Below, one piece after another: positions 8,199 through 17,112 of a stretch of DNA of 64,000 bases. The notes under the pieces are model-generated. The model saw nothing but the letters and a program-made list of their open reading frames with translations. It searched no databases and was not told where the DNA came from. Each line of letters opens with the position of its first letter. Positions within the stretch are counted from its first letter, which is position 1. The DNA is taken from positions 62,001-126,000 of the forward strand of contig AP026798.1 of NCBI GenBank assembly GCA_033127725.1. The letters are read 5' to 3'. This stretch comes from Bombiscardovia nodaiensis (lineage in GTDB: Bacteria > Actinomycetota > Actinomycetes > Actinomycetales > Bifidobacteriaceae). The position numbers were made by a program, and so were the translations under genes.

Positions 8199-9446
8199 AT
8201 GACTTATGACGGCTCTTCACCAACGCCCAATCCGCAGCAGCCACAGCGCCAGCCGGAAGCGGGCGGATACCACTCTGACCAGCAGCCCGCGCAGGGCGAC
8301 CACAACGGACAGCAGCCGCAGTCCGGGCAGTCGCAGCAGGCTTCGTATGACCAGCAAGCTCAGGCTGAGCAGAATCAGTACGGCCAGCAGGCTCAGCAAT
8401 CGCAGTTCGGACAGCAGTCGCAGCAGACTCAGTATGATCAGCGGTCACAGCAGGATCAGTTCGGGCAGCAGTCGCAGCAAGCTCAGTCCGGGCAGCCGCA
8501 GTATGGCGAGCAGTCTCAGCAGGCTCAGTTCGGGCAGCCTATAGAGTCGATGGGGTACGGGCAGTATGGGCAGCAGTCGCAGTATGGTCAGCAAGGCCAG
8601 CAGCCGCAGCAGTCTCAGTATGGGCAGCAGGTGCCGGGCAATCAGGCCCAGTATTATCCCTTTGGGGGACCGGAGCCGCAGGGTTCTCAGGGGTCGGGCA
8701 GGCCGCAGCGACCCAGCCGTTTCAAGTCCCACCTGCGTTTTTACTGGCAGGACGGCGGGCCGGTCATTACGGCGGTTATCACGGTGGTGTGCGTGGCCGT
8801 CTGGCTTCTGGAGCTCTACGGCTACTACCTGAACCCGACCCTGTACGGCAAAATGATAGGCAACGGCGCCTTTATGCCCGCCCTGGTGAGCCGCAAGCCC
8901 TGGATCTTCGTCACGTCCATGTTCCTGCACGCCACGAACGTGACCCATGTACTCTTCAACATGCTCACCCTGTGGTCCGTGGGGCCCGTCTTGGAGCGGA
9001 TGCTGGGCCACTGGCGCTACCTGGCGCTTTACCTGCTCAGCGGCATTGGCGGCGGCGTGGGCCTGCTGATTTCGGCGCTGATCAGGCCCGAGGGTTGGAT
9101 AGTCTCCGCCGTGGGCGCTTCCGGCGCTATCTTTGGCCTCTTCGGCGCTATTTTGGTGGTCTACCGGCGCTCGGGTACGGACATTCGCTCCATGCTGGTC
9201 TTTGTGGCCATCAACTTGGCCATGCCCTTCTTCATCTCGGGTATCGCCTGGCAGGACCATATCGGCGGTTTTGTAACGGGCGGATTGGTGACGCTCCTGC
9301 TTATTTCCGGCCTGGGCTTCCTGCGGGGGAAAACTCTAACGGCCAGAATGTGGATAAGTGGACTACTCGTTGGCCTGGTCCTGCTGGTCATCACAGTCTT
9401 CTGCTTGGGTCAGAACCCGATAAACGGCGTTCTTCTGCCGTTCTGA
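8199..9446 (+). CDS. Rhomboid intramembrane serine protease with Gln-rich N-terminus
   Basis: This is a 415-residue membrane protease. Residues 1-165 are a cytoplasmic low-complexity region built from degenerate QYGQQSQQ units. The core from about residue 180 has six or so membrane segments. The catalytic serine lies in GASGAIFG (about residue 308) and the histidine in DHIGGFVTGG (about residue 352). An HVLFNM motif sits in the loop/TM2 region. Rhomboids cleave transmembrane substrates within the bilayer; the substrate here is unknown. The gene is oriented toward crgA and belongs to the conserved actinobacterial cluster, which often has a rhomboid at this position. The ATG at 8199 follows a G-rich ribosome site (AGGATGGGG). 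A perfect DnaA box lies inside the coding sequence at 9349-9357. Confidence 0.92.
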   Translation: MTYDGSSPTPNPQQPQRQPEAGGYHSDQQPAQGDHNGQQPQSGQSQQASYDQQAQAEQNQYGQQAQQSQFGQQSQQTQYDQRSQQDQFGQQSQQAQSGQPQYGEQSQQAQFGQPIESMGYGQYGQQSQYGQQGQQPQQSQYGQQVPGNQAQYYPFGGPEPQGSQGSGRPQRPSRFKSHLRFYWQDGGPVITAVITVVCVAVWLLELYGYYLNPTLYGKMIGNGAFMPALVSRKPWIFVTSMFLHATNVTHVLFNMLTLWSVGPVLERMLGHWRYLALYLLSGIGGGVGLLISALIRPEGWIVSAVGASGAIFGLFGAILVVYRRSGTDIRSMLVFVAINLAMPFFISGIAWQDHIGGFVTGGLVTLLLISGLGFLRGKTLTARMWISGLLVGLVLLVITVFCLGQNPINGVLLPF

Positions 9447-9615
9447 GAGCCTCAGCCGAGCGTTTTTGGAGCTATGAACTACACGCTTGTAAGCTATCCA
9501 CATTTGTGCGTAACGTTGTGGATAAGTGGAGGACAAGCCGTGTACAACGGTGGATAAGCCTCCTGGGAGCTCACAACAAAGGCCCAACTTATCCACAGTT
9601 GTCCACATATCCACA
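9349..9615. promoter_or_regulatory. Cluster of DnaA boxes
   Basis: Three perfect 9-mers (TTATCCACA or its complement) lie at 9349-9357, 9517-9525 and 9589-9597. Four one-mismatch versions lie at 9494-9502 (CTATCCACA), 9549-9557 (GGTGGATAA), 9599-9607 (TTGTCCACA) and 9607-9615 (ATATCCACA). Six of the seven fall within 122 bases of non-coding DNA. The last three are nearly contiguous and in the same orientation. Such density is typical of oriC or of DnaA-titrating or reactivating loci. No dnaA, dnaN or obvious AT-rich unwinding element is seen nearby. The rest of the gap, 9616-9898, is GC-rich and shows no gene. Confidence 0.75.
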
Positions 9616-9898
9616 TCTCCAGAAGGCGGTCCACCGCAGCCTTGCGCAGAAGTTGCACCCATCGCTTGCACTCAATAGGACATGCCCTCAAGCCCCGTTT
9701 GCATCCTGCGCCAAGGTCGCGCTCGGCATACGCGCTCGGCAGCAGGCCAGGCCCGGCAGCTGCCGCCGCCGCAGCCGCGCTCGCAGGGGCCCATACGCAA
9801 ACAGACCCCGCAGCAATGCGAGGCCTGTTTAGTACAACCGGAAGAGGACCCGCGCTGCCTCAGCAGGCGACGCAGGCATCAACGCTGTATCGGGGTAT

Positions 9899-10468
9899 TT
9901 ACCGCCAACCCATGGTCAGCAGGAAGCCGAGGAGCAGAATAGCAAAGCCCACGAGCAGGTTCCACTGGCCGATGCCGGGAATGGGGAAGCTCTGGTGGCC
10001 CATGCTGGCTGCAATGTAGTAGACCACAATCCAAGCCAGGCCCAGCAGCATCAGCGTGACGAAGAGGGGAACGAACCAACGGGGGTTGGCCTTGGTGCCC
10101 TTGATAGTCTCTTCCACACGCTTCGAGTTCTCGGCCTGCCGCTGCACAATGCGCCGCATTTGCGGGGTCATGTGCTTGGCGTCCACGCTCTGGTTGAGCA
10201 CTGCCTCAACCTTGTCCATGGAGATGCCGTACTCGTCGTCGCTCTCGTTGTCAATGTCTTCGCGGCCGTCGGCTTTGGACTTCTTGCCGGCCGTATCTGC
10301 GGAGTCCTCGGACTGCTCGTCCTCATCCTCCTGGGCCATCGTAGCCTCGATGGATTCAGCTACAACTCGATTGTCCTTCTGCTTTTCAGCCTTGGAAGCA
10401 GTCCCCTGTGCTTCATCGAGTTCACCACCTTCGGCCACGCCGCTATCATGGACTTCGCGCTCTGCCAT
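9899..10468 (-). CDS. crgA: Cell division protein CrgA
   Basis: CrgA is a small membrane protein that interacts with FtsZ, FtsI and other divisome proteins and helps coordinate septal and polar growth in Actinobacteria. This copy has about 189 residues. An acidic, Glu/Asp/Lys-rich N-terminal extension of about 110 residues precedes the conserved part. Two transmembrane helices follow (RWFVPLFVTLMLLGLAW and NLLVGFAILLLGFLL) and it ends in GWR. Typical CrgA is under 100 residues, so the N-terminal extension is long. The ATG at 10468 was chosen over one six codons upstream because AAGGAG lies 9 bases before it. It is transcribed divergently from the DUF881 gene, with 86 bases between. Confidence 0.92.
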   Translation of the reverse strand: MAEREVHDSGVAEGGELDEAQGTASKAEKQKDNRVVAESIEATMAQEDEDEQSEDSADTAGKKSKADGREDIDNESDDEYGISMDKVEAVLNQSVDAKHMTPQMRRIVQRQAENSKRVEETIKGTKANPRWFVPLFVTLMLLGLAWIVVYYIAASMGHQSFPIPGIGQWNLLVGFAILLLGFLLTMGWR

Positions 10469-10554
10469 GAGAATATTCTCCTTCAATAGTCTATAAAGAC
10501 ATAGTACCGGTTACACTCGAAGTAACTATATCGCAAGCGGAAGAAGGGAACCGC

Positions 10555-11343
10555 ATGGTTGATGCAAAGCCCAAAGATGACGGCAAGCGCCCAGCCAAGC
10601 CGCGAGCCAAGCACGGCGCCCATGGCTCGCTCATCGGCAGCCTGAGCGTGGCTTTGATTCTGGCCCTGGTGGGCTACATGCTCACGGTCAACGTGCGCGT
10701 GAACCGCACGGTCACGTCTACCTCGAACACGGCCGGACTGCTGGAGGAGCGCGAAGGCAAGGTGGGGCAGCTCCGCCACGAAATCAACCAAATGAGCTCC
10801 CAGATTGACGCGCTCAAAAATTTCACTGACAGCAAGGATGTTTCCAAGGTGAGCGAAGAGGCGGGCTCGGGCACGGTGCTCAAGGCGGTGCGCGGCCCCG
10901 GCGTGAAGGTCACCCTGGACGACTCCAACCTTTGGCAGCAGAAGGTGGACGCCACCGGCTCGAGCGTGAACATCAACGACTACGTCATCCACCAGCAAGA
11001 TGTGGAGGCCGTGGTCAACGCTCTGTGGGCAGGCGGCGCGGAATCCATGCAGATTCAGGACCAGCGCGTGCTGCCCACTTCGGCCGTGCGCTGCGTGGGC
11101 AATGTCTTGCTCCTGCACGGGCGAAAGTACTCGCCGCCTTTTACTATTGCAGCTATTGGGCCGGTGAATCGGATGACCGACGCCTTAGATGATTCGCCCT
11201 CGGTGAGCATCTACAAGGAGTATGTGGCTACCCTAGGACTAGGCTGGAAGCTTGAGCGCTCGGACAAAATCGAGTTCCCGCAGGCTACTTCCATGCTCCA
11301 GCCGCTCCAATACGCCACCGTTGATGAGAAAGTGCAGCAATGA
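10555..11343 (+). CDS. DUF881 family membrane-anchored protein
   Basis: This 262-residue protein has a basic N-terminus, one transmembrane helix (about residues 24-44), a short coiled coil (about 60-90) and the DUF881 domain (VKVTLDD and INDYVIHQQDVEAVVNALWAGGAE motifs). DUF881 proteins in Actinobacteria and Firmicutes sit near division genes; their biochemical function is not established. AGAAGGGAA precedes the ATG. The stop overlaps the start of the following sortase by 4 bases (ATGA), so the two are probably translationally coupled. Confidence 0.88.
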   Translation: MVDAKPKDDGKRPAKPRAKHGAHGSLIGSLSVALILALVGYMLTVNVRVNRTVTSTSNTAGLLEEREGKVGQLRHEINQMSSQIDALKNFTDSKDVSKVSEEAGSGTVLKAVRGPGVKVTLDDSNLWQQKVDATGSSVNINDYVIHQQDVEAVVNALWAGGAESMQIQDQRVLPTSAVRCVGNVLLLHGRKYSPPFTIAAIGPVNRMTDALDDSPSVSIYKEYVATLGLGWKLERSDKIEFPQATSMLQPLQYATVDEKVQQ

Positions 11344-12467
11344 ACGAGAATTTGTCGGATACGAGTAAACATCTCTCGCCTCACACCAACGCGGTGCGCC
11401 GTCAGGGCACAGTTTCGCGGGTGGCCGGCATTGTGGGGGAGATCCTGGCCACGCTCGCTGTGCTCTGCGGCCTCTATGTGATTTGGCAGCTCTGGTGGAC
11501 CGGCGTGCAGTCTGAGCATTCGCAGATGGAGACGAGGCAGGCCTCCTCCTGGTCGGAGCCCGCCGCCAACAAGGGCGGAGAGGAGAAAATCGCCTCTAAG
11601 CAGGACGGGCAGGCCCCGGTTCAGCCCCAGTCCGCCAAGCGCGGGGAGCTCATTGCCCAGCTGTATGTGCCCCGCTTCGGATCCACCTGGCAGCGCAACA
11701 TAGTGGAGGGCACTTCGGCTGATTTGCTGGCTTACGGCGGCATTGGCCACTATTCGCAGACGCAGATGCCGGGGCAGATAGGCAACTTTGCGCTCGCAGG
11801 CCACCGCGCTGGCTACGGCGAGCCCCTGTCGAGCGTGGACAAGCTGAGCGAGGGCGACCCGATTGTGGTGCGCACGCAGGACTACTGGTACGTCTACCAC
11901 TTTACGGCGAAAAAAATTGTGGACCCTACCCAGGTGGATGTGATTGCCCCCAACCCGGAGCACCCGGAGCAGGAGGCCACCAAGGCCACGATTACGCTGA
12001 CCACTTGCGAGCCCAAGTACGCCACGGCCGCCCACCGCTGGATTAGTTGGGGTGAGCTGGACTACTGGGCGAAAGTTTCCGACGGCGTGCCCACGGAGCT
12101 GGCCGCCAAGAGCAACGGCGGTGTGACCATCGTGAGCGAGACCCACTCCTCGCCCCTGGTCAAGATGGGCACGCTGTCGCCGATTGTGACCCTGCTCCTG
12201 CTCGCTTACATCGTTATTTACTTGGCTGCGCTGCTCGCCTGGCGCTACCCCAAGCTGGAGGCCATCTCCGACGGGCGCGAACCCAAGCCTTACTTGAGCT
12301 TCTACGGCTGGCTGACCCGGCACCAGGCGGGTATCAAACCTGTGCGCATCGTGCTGATGGCCCTGCTCCTGCTGACTGTGGCCTGCGCGCTCTTCGAGTG
12401 GGTCTTCCCCTGGATGGCTGCCAACGTGCCCTTCATGCGGGCCATCTCTAACTATCCGACGGTATAG
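11340..12467 (+). CDS. Class E sortase
   Basis: This is a cysteine transpeptidase that attaches secreted proteins to peptidoglycan. It has 375 residues, with an N-terminal transmembrane segment (about 35-55), the sortase beta-barrel and one or two C-terminal hydrophobic segments. The catalytic histidine is in LAGHRAGYG (about residue 155) and the cysteine in TLTTCEP (about 222). TLTTCxPxxxxxHRxI is the class E pattern. The location beside DUF881 and crgA is the standard actinobacterial class E locus. Class E enzymes usually prefer LAxTG-like signals, so it is a candidate for the atypical LxxAG signals found elsewhere in this window; that link is inference. Confidence 0.9.
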   Translation: MNENLSDTSKHLSPHTNAVRRQGTVSRVAGIVGEILATLAVLCGLYVIWQLWWTGVQSEHSQMETRQASSWSEPAANKGGEEKIASKQDGQAPVQPQSAKRGELIAQLYVPRFGSTWQRNIVEGTSADLLAYGGIGHYSQTQMPGQIGNFALAGHRAGYGEPLSSVDKLSEGDPIVVRTQDYWYVYHFTAKKIVDPTQVDVIAPNPEHPEQEATKATITLTTCEPKYATAAHRWISWGELDYWAKVSDGVPTELAAKSNGGVTIVSETHSSPLVKMGTLSPIVTLLLLAYIVIYLAALLAWRYPKLEAISDGREPKPYLSFYGWLTRHQAGIKPVRIVLMALLLLTVACALFEWVFPWMAANVPFMRAISNYPTV

Positions 12468-12536
12468 GGGGAGCGAGCTGGCGGCTGGGCAGAGCTAGGG
12501 CAGGGCGCTCTAGTCCTGCCCAAAATGGCCTGTAAA

Positions 12537-12579
12537 GGGGGTCAGGAGGGGCTTTGGCCCTCTGCCTGGCCCCCTTTTC
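12537..12579 (+). terminator. Terminator of the DUF881-sortase operon
   Basis: The arms GGGGGTCAGGAGGG and CCCTCTGCCTGGCCCCC pair with a 3-base bulge and are followed by TTTTCG. The position is 70 bases after the sortase stop. The remaining stretch to 12722 shows no gene. Confidence 0.75.
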
Positions 12580-12722
12580 GTTCTTGGCAACTCGCGCGGC
12601 TCCGGGGCCTGCTGACCCGTTTTTGACCTTCAGCGGTCGCGCTTGGCTCTTGTGGATCGCGGTGTCGTACTTGAGCCCGCCTCGGCTCAGCCCTGTTCAA
12701 CCCTGCTCAGTCCCGTCGGGCC

Positions 12723-14681
12723 TCAGTTCAGGCGGCCCTCGTCTACGAAGTTCTGCACGTCGGGCTGGAGGTGCTCGTACTTGGCCACAGTCTGGTCAAA
12801 TTCCACGAAGTAGAGCTTGTACCAGGTGAGGAAAGTGTAAATGTTCCACACTTGCCGACGGCCGTCAATCCTGCCCGCATAGTTGGCGTCGAGCAGGCCC
12901 AAGATGCGCTGCTGGTCAAAGATGTCGGCCACCCAGTCCTCCTGGAAGAGGGCGCGCACCTGCTTGTAGTAGGGTTCCTGCCGCAGCCAGACCTTGATGG
13001 GCACCGGGAAGCCCAGCTTGGGGCGCTTGGCCCACTCGTCTGGCAGGTGGCGGCGGGCGGCCTTGCGGAAGATGTCCTTGGTGTTGTGGCGGTTAAAGAG
13101 CAGCTTGGAGGGAATCGAATTCGCCAGCTCGGCAACTTCCCGGTCCAGGTAGGGCACGCGCAGCTCCAGGGAGTGAGCCATGGAGATTTTGTCGGCCTTC
13201 TGGAGGATGTCGTTGAGCATAAAGTGGTGCAGATCTATGTACTGCATCTGCTTGATGTCTTCGGCGTCCTTGACCTTGGCGAAGTCCTCCTGGTAGATAC
13301 CGTTGACCGTCAAATCGTTGCGGTAGGAGGGCTGCAAGACCGAGTTGGCCTGCTGGGAGCTGAAGGCCGTGGGCTGGGCCATGTCGTAGGCAAAGGCTTG
13401 ACCTGTGTAGTACTCCGCCGGGTCGGCCGTGTGCGTGTAAAGCTGAACACGCCCGGGGAAATTCGGCATTTTGGCCAAGACGTGACCGATGCCGTGCCTG
13501 AGCCACTTGGGGAGCTTGCCCAGATCCTCGGCCAGGGCCCGAATAGCCGGGTTGGAGGAGTGGTCGCCGTAGTTCAGGTAGCCAGCGAAGAGCTCATCTG
13601 CGCCCTCGCCGGAGAGCACGACCGTGACCTTCTTGCGGGCCAGGCGGCACAGGTACCAGAGGGGAATGACCGAGGGGTTGGCATCCGGCTCGTCCAAGTG
13701 GTACTGCATCTCGGCGAAGTCGCGGAAGGCTTCGTCGGCGTGGACGGTGGCCTTGTTGAAGTGGAGTCCCTCGTGGTCGGCCAGGGCTTGTGCCGGGCCA
13801 ACTTCGTCGAAGGGGCCGTTGTCAAAGTTGACCGAAAAGACCTCTTGGGGCTTCAGGAGGGAGGTGACGTAGGAGGAGTCCACGCCCTCGGAGAGGAAGG
13901 TGCCCACCGGCACGTCGGAGACCGTGTGGAGCTCGACCGACTCCTGCACAGCGCGGTCAATCAGTTCCTCAGTTTCGGCCTCGGAGCGTTCATAGTTCAC
14001 CTGATATTGCGCGTCCCAGTACCGGTGAACCTGGAAGTCGTTGCCCTTGAGCTCGAACCAGTGACCAGCGGGGAAGCGGTAAACGCCCTTGAAGAAAGTC
14101 TCCTTGAGGTCGTTGTATTGGTTCATGAGGAAAGGCTTGACGGCGGCTTCGTTGAGCTCGCGCTTGAAATGCGGTTCCTTAAAGAAGGCCTTAATTTCGG
14201 ATCCCACAATGAAGGTGGAACCCTCGTGGTAGTAGTAGAGCGGCTTGATGCCGAAGAAGTCGCGGGCGCCCAGGAGGGTCTTGGTATTGTCGTCCCAAAT
14301 CAGGAAGGCGAACATGCCTCGCACGCGCTTCAAGAGCCCATCCATGCCCCACTCTTCATAGCCGTGGAGAAGCACTTCGGTGTCGACCTTGGTCTTGAAC
14401 TGGTAGCCTGCGTCGACCAGCTGGCTGCGCAGGGCTTTAAAGTTGTAAATCTCGCCGTTGAAGGTGATGACGACTGAGCCGTCGGCGTTGAAAATTGGCT
14501 GCTTGCCGGACTTTAAGTCGATGACCGAGAGCCGACGGAAGCCCAGGGCCACCTGCTCGTTCGCGTAGTAGCCGGAGCCCTCCTGGTTGGGGCCGCGATG
14601 CTGGATCATCTTCATCATGGCCTGGATGGTGATGTCCTTGTCCAGGACCTCGCGGTCGCTAAATGCGATAATGCCGCACAT
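12723..14681 (-). CDS. asnB: Asparagine synthase (glutamine-hydrolysing)
   Basis: The enzyme makes asparagine from aspartate, glutamine and ATP in the cytoplasm. It has 652 residues, the normal length. The N-terminal amidotransferase domain starts MCGIIAF, with Cys2 as the nucleophile after Met removal. The C-terminal synthetase domain has the ATP pyrophosphatase loop at about residue 263, here SEGVDSS rather than the textbook SGGVDSS. GEGADELFAGY and the late YLDREVAELA motif are present. GAGGAGG precedes the ATG by 5 bases. The gene sits between the sortase and the kinase operon, where other Actinobacteria usually have a glutamine amidotransferase (trpG/pabA). The downstream gap 14682-14889 is non-coding and contains short ccaggcggg repeats. 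Confidence 0.95.
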   Translation of the reverse strand: MCGIIAFSDREVLDKDITIQAMMKMIQHRGPNQEGSGYYANEQVALGFRRLSVIDLKSGKQPIFNADGSVVITFNGEIYNFKALRSQLVDAGYQFKTKVDTEVLLHGYEEWGMDGLLKRVRGMFAFLIWDDNTKTLLGARDFFGIKPLYYYHEGSTFIVGSEIKAFFKEPHFKRELNEAAVKPFLMNQYNDLKETFFKGVYRFPAGHWFELKGNDFQVHRYWDAQYQVNYERSEAETEELIDRAVQESVELHTVSDVPVGTFLSEGVDSSYVTSLLKPQEVFSVNFDNGPFDEVGPAQALADHEGLHFNKATVHADEAFRDFAEMQYHLDEPDANPSVIPLWYLCRLARKKVTVVLSGEGADELFAGYLNYGDHSSNPAIRALAEDLGKLPKWLRHGIGHVLAKMPNFPGRVQLYTHTADPAEYYTGQAFAYDMAQPTAFSSQQANSVLQPSYRNDLTVNGIYQEDFAKVKDAEDIKQMQYIDLHHFMLNDILQKADKISMAHSLELRVPYLDREVAELANSIPSKLLFNRHNTKDIFRKAARRHLPDEWAKRPKLGFPVPIKVWLRQEPYYKQVRALFQEDWVADIFDQQRILGLLDANYAGRIDGRRQVWNIYTFLTWYKLYFVEFDQTVAKYEHLQPDVQNFVDEGRLN

Positions 14682-14889
14682 GCCATCCTCCTCTTACATC
14701 GATAGTACGCGGATATACAGCGATTAACTCATAGATACTAGGCCCAGGCGATGAAAAGACGCTCTGGGCTGAGCGTGCCAGCCGGGCAGCCCCGGTAGCC
14801 GGGAAGCTCGGAGAGCCAGGCGGGCCAGGCGGGCCAGGAGAGCCCGGGAAACTACCCCGTACTCGCCCTAGGCCGCCTGATGCCAGCTG

Positions 14890-17112
14890 CTAGTTCGACC
14901 CGCCCGAAGTGGGGCTAGGGCTTGAGCCCGAGCCCGAACCTGAGCCTGAGCTCGAGGACGGGCTGCTCGTGTACACCTTGATAATGTCGCCTTTCTTGAC
15001 GTTGCCCTGCGGGCTCACTGAATGGACGAGCGCGCTCGAGTCCGTCGGACCGGTGACATTCATGCTCAGCCCGGCCGCCGACAGCTTCTGCTGGTACTCG
15101 CCCAGGGTGGTTTGGTCGGGCGTGTAGGAGGGCACCGTGATGGCTCCCTCTTTAGTGGTGAGCGTGACCGTGTCCTTGTCTTTGTCGATGGACGTGCCGG
15201 GCTTGGGGTCTTGAGCGGTGACCACCGCGTTGTCCTCGGAGGGGCCATTGACCTTAATGTTCTTCACCCCATTGAGCGCGCTCTTGGCCTCACCCAGCGT
15301 CTTGTTGGTCATGTCTTTCATGCTCATGCCGTCGGAGACGGTCAGGGTAATCATAGAACCCTGCGCAATCGACGTGCCCGCAGCCGGGTCGGACGAGATG
15401 ACCATGTCTTTGGCCACGGTGTCCGAAGGCTGCTTCTGGATGGTGACCGTGAAGTGTTGGAGCAAGTTACGGGCTTCGTCTTGGCTCTTGCCCGCCACGT
15501 CCGGCAACTTCGTCATGCCCGAGGAGATGTAAATCAGCACGTTCGAGCCCTTGGGAGCTGCCTGGCCGCCAGCCGGATCGGTGCGCGTGACGCGATTTTT
15601 CGCCACGTCTCCCGAGTCCTCAACCGAGGCGGACGGGCTCACCTTAAAGCCAGCTTTTTCGAGCTTGGTGCGCGCGTCTTCCTGGGTCAGTCCCTTCACA
15701 TCGGGAATCTTCTCCGACTGCGGGCCGGAGGAGAACCAGACTGTGACCGTGGATCCCTTCTTGGCCTTGGCTCCGCCCTTGGGACTCTGCTTGGTGAAGG
15801 TGCCTTCGGGCTCGGCCGAGTTCGGGTCAGACTCCTCCTGGTATTGGAAGCCAGCCGCAGTGATTTTCTCCTTGGCCAGGAGCTTGGACATCTGCGTGTT
15901 AATCTCCGGCACGGTGGCCATGTCGCGCTTGTCTTTGTTCAGGTAAGTCCAGGCGCCCAGAGCCACCAAAATCAGGACCAGGGCGGCGGCGATAGAGGAA
16001 ACGACAATCTTTTTCTTCCGGCTCTTGGCCTCCTGCTCGGCCTTGCGGTTGCGCGCCTGGATGGCGGTCTGTTCGGCCACGCCTGCCAGCTGAGGACCAG
16101 TCTCGCGCAGGGGAGCGAAGGCCTGCGTGGCTGCTGTGGACTCGTCAATGGGCGAGAACGTGGAGGTAGCTGCCTCCTGCTCGGCGGCCTTGCGGGCTTT
16201 CATGTTGGCCAGGTCGGTCAGGGGGTTGAAGGCGGCCGCGACCGGCGTGCCACCGTTCATAAAGGCTAGGATGTCGTTTTTGAACTCGGTGGCCGTGGCG
16301 TAGCGGTTCTGCCGGTCTTTGGCCATGGCCTTGGCGCAGATGGAATCCCACATCTTGGGCAGGCCGGGCACGATGGCGGAAGGCGGAGTGGCGACTTCGG
16401 AGACGTGCTGGTAGGCGATGGCTACGGCTGAATCGCCACTGAAAGGCGGGCGTCCGGTCAGCATCTCGTAGAGTACGCAGCCAGCCGAATACAGGTCGGA
16501 GCGCATGTCCACGTTCTCGCCGCGCGCCTGCTCGGGGGAAAGGTACTGCGCGGTGCCGACCACGCCCTGAGACTGGGTCATGGTGGCCGCAGAGTCGTCC
16601 AGGGCGCGGGCGATGCCGAAGTCCATCACCTTCACGATGCCCTGCTCGGAAATCATGATGTTGCCGGGCTTAATGTCGCGGTGAATAATGCCCATGTGGT
16701 GGGAGTATTCGAGCGCGTTCAAAACGCCGAGCATCACCTGTTCGGCATCGCGCTGGCTCAAGGCCCCGTTGGCCTTAATGATGGCGCGCAGGGTCTGCCC
16801 CTTGACGTACTCCATCACCAAGTAGGGCACCCGCTCCTGGGCACCAGAGTCGTCGGTGAGCACCTCTTCGCCCGAGTCGTAAATCGAGACAATATTGGGG
16901 TTGTTCAGCTGCGCCACCGAGTGGGCTTCGCGGCGGAAACGGCTCAGGAAGATCTCGTCGTTGGTCAAGTCTGAGCGCATAATTTTGACGGCGACCGTGC
17001 GCCCCAGGCGGGTGTCGAGCGCCGTGTGGACCTCCGCCATGCCGCCACGGCCAATGAGCTGGCCAATCGTGTAGCGTCCGTTGGCTAGAGAAGCTGGTAG
17101 TACGATGCTCAT
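14890..17112 (-). CDS. pknB: Serine/threonine protein kinase PknB with PASTA repeats
   Basis: This is a membrane receptor kinase that senses peptidoglycan fragments and controls cell-wall synthesis and division. It has 740 residues. The kinase domain covers about 10-275, with VAVKIM lysine, HRDIKPGN catalytic loop and DFGIARA. A juxtamembrane linker of about 90 residues precedes one transmembrane helix (about 370-392). About five extracellular PASTA repeats follow and a Ser/Gly/Pro tail ends it. The start overlaps the pknA stop by 4 bases and it is the last gene of the fhaA-to-pknB operon. It is expected to be dephosphorylated by the PP2C phosphatase encoded upstream. Confidence 0.95.
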   Translation of the reverse strand: MSIVLPASLANGRYTIGQLIGRGGMAEVHTALDTRLGRTVAVKIMRSDLTNDEIFLSRFRREAHSVAQLNNPNIVSIYDSGEEVLTDDSGAQERVPYLVMEYVKGQTLRAIIKANGALSQRDAEQVMLGVLNALEYSHHMGIIHRDIKPGNIMISEQGIVKVMDFGIARALDDSAATMTQSQGVVGTAQYLSPEQARGENVDMRSDLYSAGCVLYEMLTGRPPFSGDSAVAIAYQHVSEVATPPSAIVPGLPKMWDSICAKAMAKDRQNRYATATEFKNDILAFMNGGTPVAAAFNPLTDLANMKARKAAEQEAATSTFSPIDESTAATQAFAPLRETGPQLAGVAEQTAIQARNRKAEQEAKSRKKKIVVSSIAAALVLILVALGAWTYLNKDKRDMATVPEINTQMSKLLAKEKITAAGFQYQEESDPNSAEPEGTFTKQSPKGGAKAKKGSTVTVWFSSGPQSEKIPDVKGLTQEDARTKLEKAGFKVSPSASVEDSGDVAKNRVTRTDPAGGQAAPKGSNVLIYISSGMTKLPDVAGKSQDEARNLLQHFTVTIQKQPSDTVAKDMVISSDPAAGTSIAQGSMITLTVSDGMSMKDMTNKTLGEAKSALNGVKNIKVNGPSEDNAVVTAQDPKPGTSIDKDKDTVTLTTKEGAITVPSYTPDQTTLGEYQQKLSAAGLSMNVTGPTDSSALVHSVSPQGNVKKGDIIKVYTSSPSSSSGSGSGSGSSPSPTSGGSN

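Noticed and set aside
9349..9615. Chromosomal origin oriC
   Set aside because: dnaA, dnaN, recF and rpmH are not in the window and no AT-rich unwinding element was seen, so I report only a DnaA-box cluster.
12771..14477. 568-codon open frame antisense to asnB
   Set aside because: It is a high-GC shadow of asnB: composition is Val/Gly/Leu/Glu-rich without motifs, and the opposite strand encodes a complete enzyme. Similar long antisense frames over pknB, pbpA, pstP, rodA and the S9 peptidase were rejected for the same reason.
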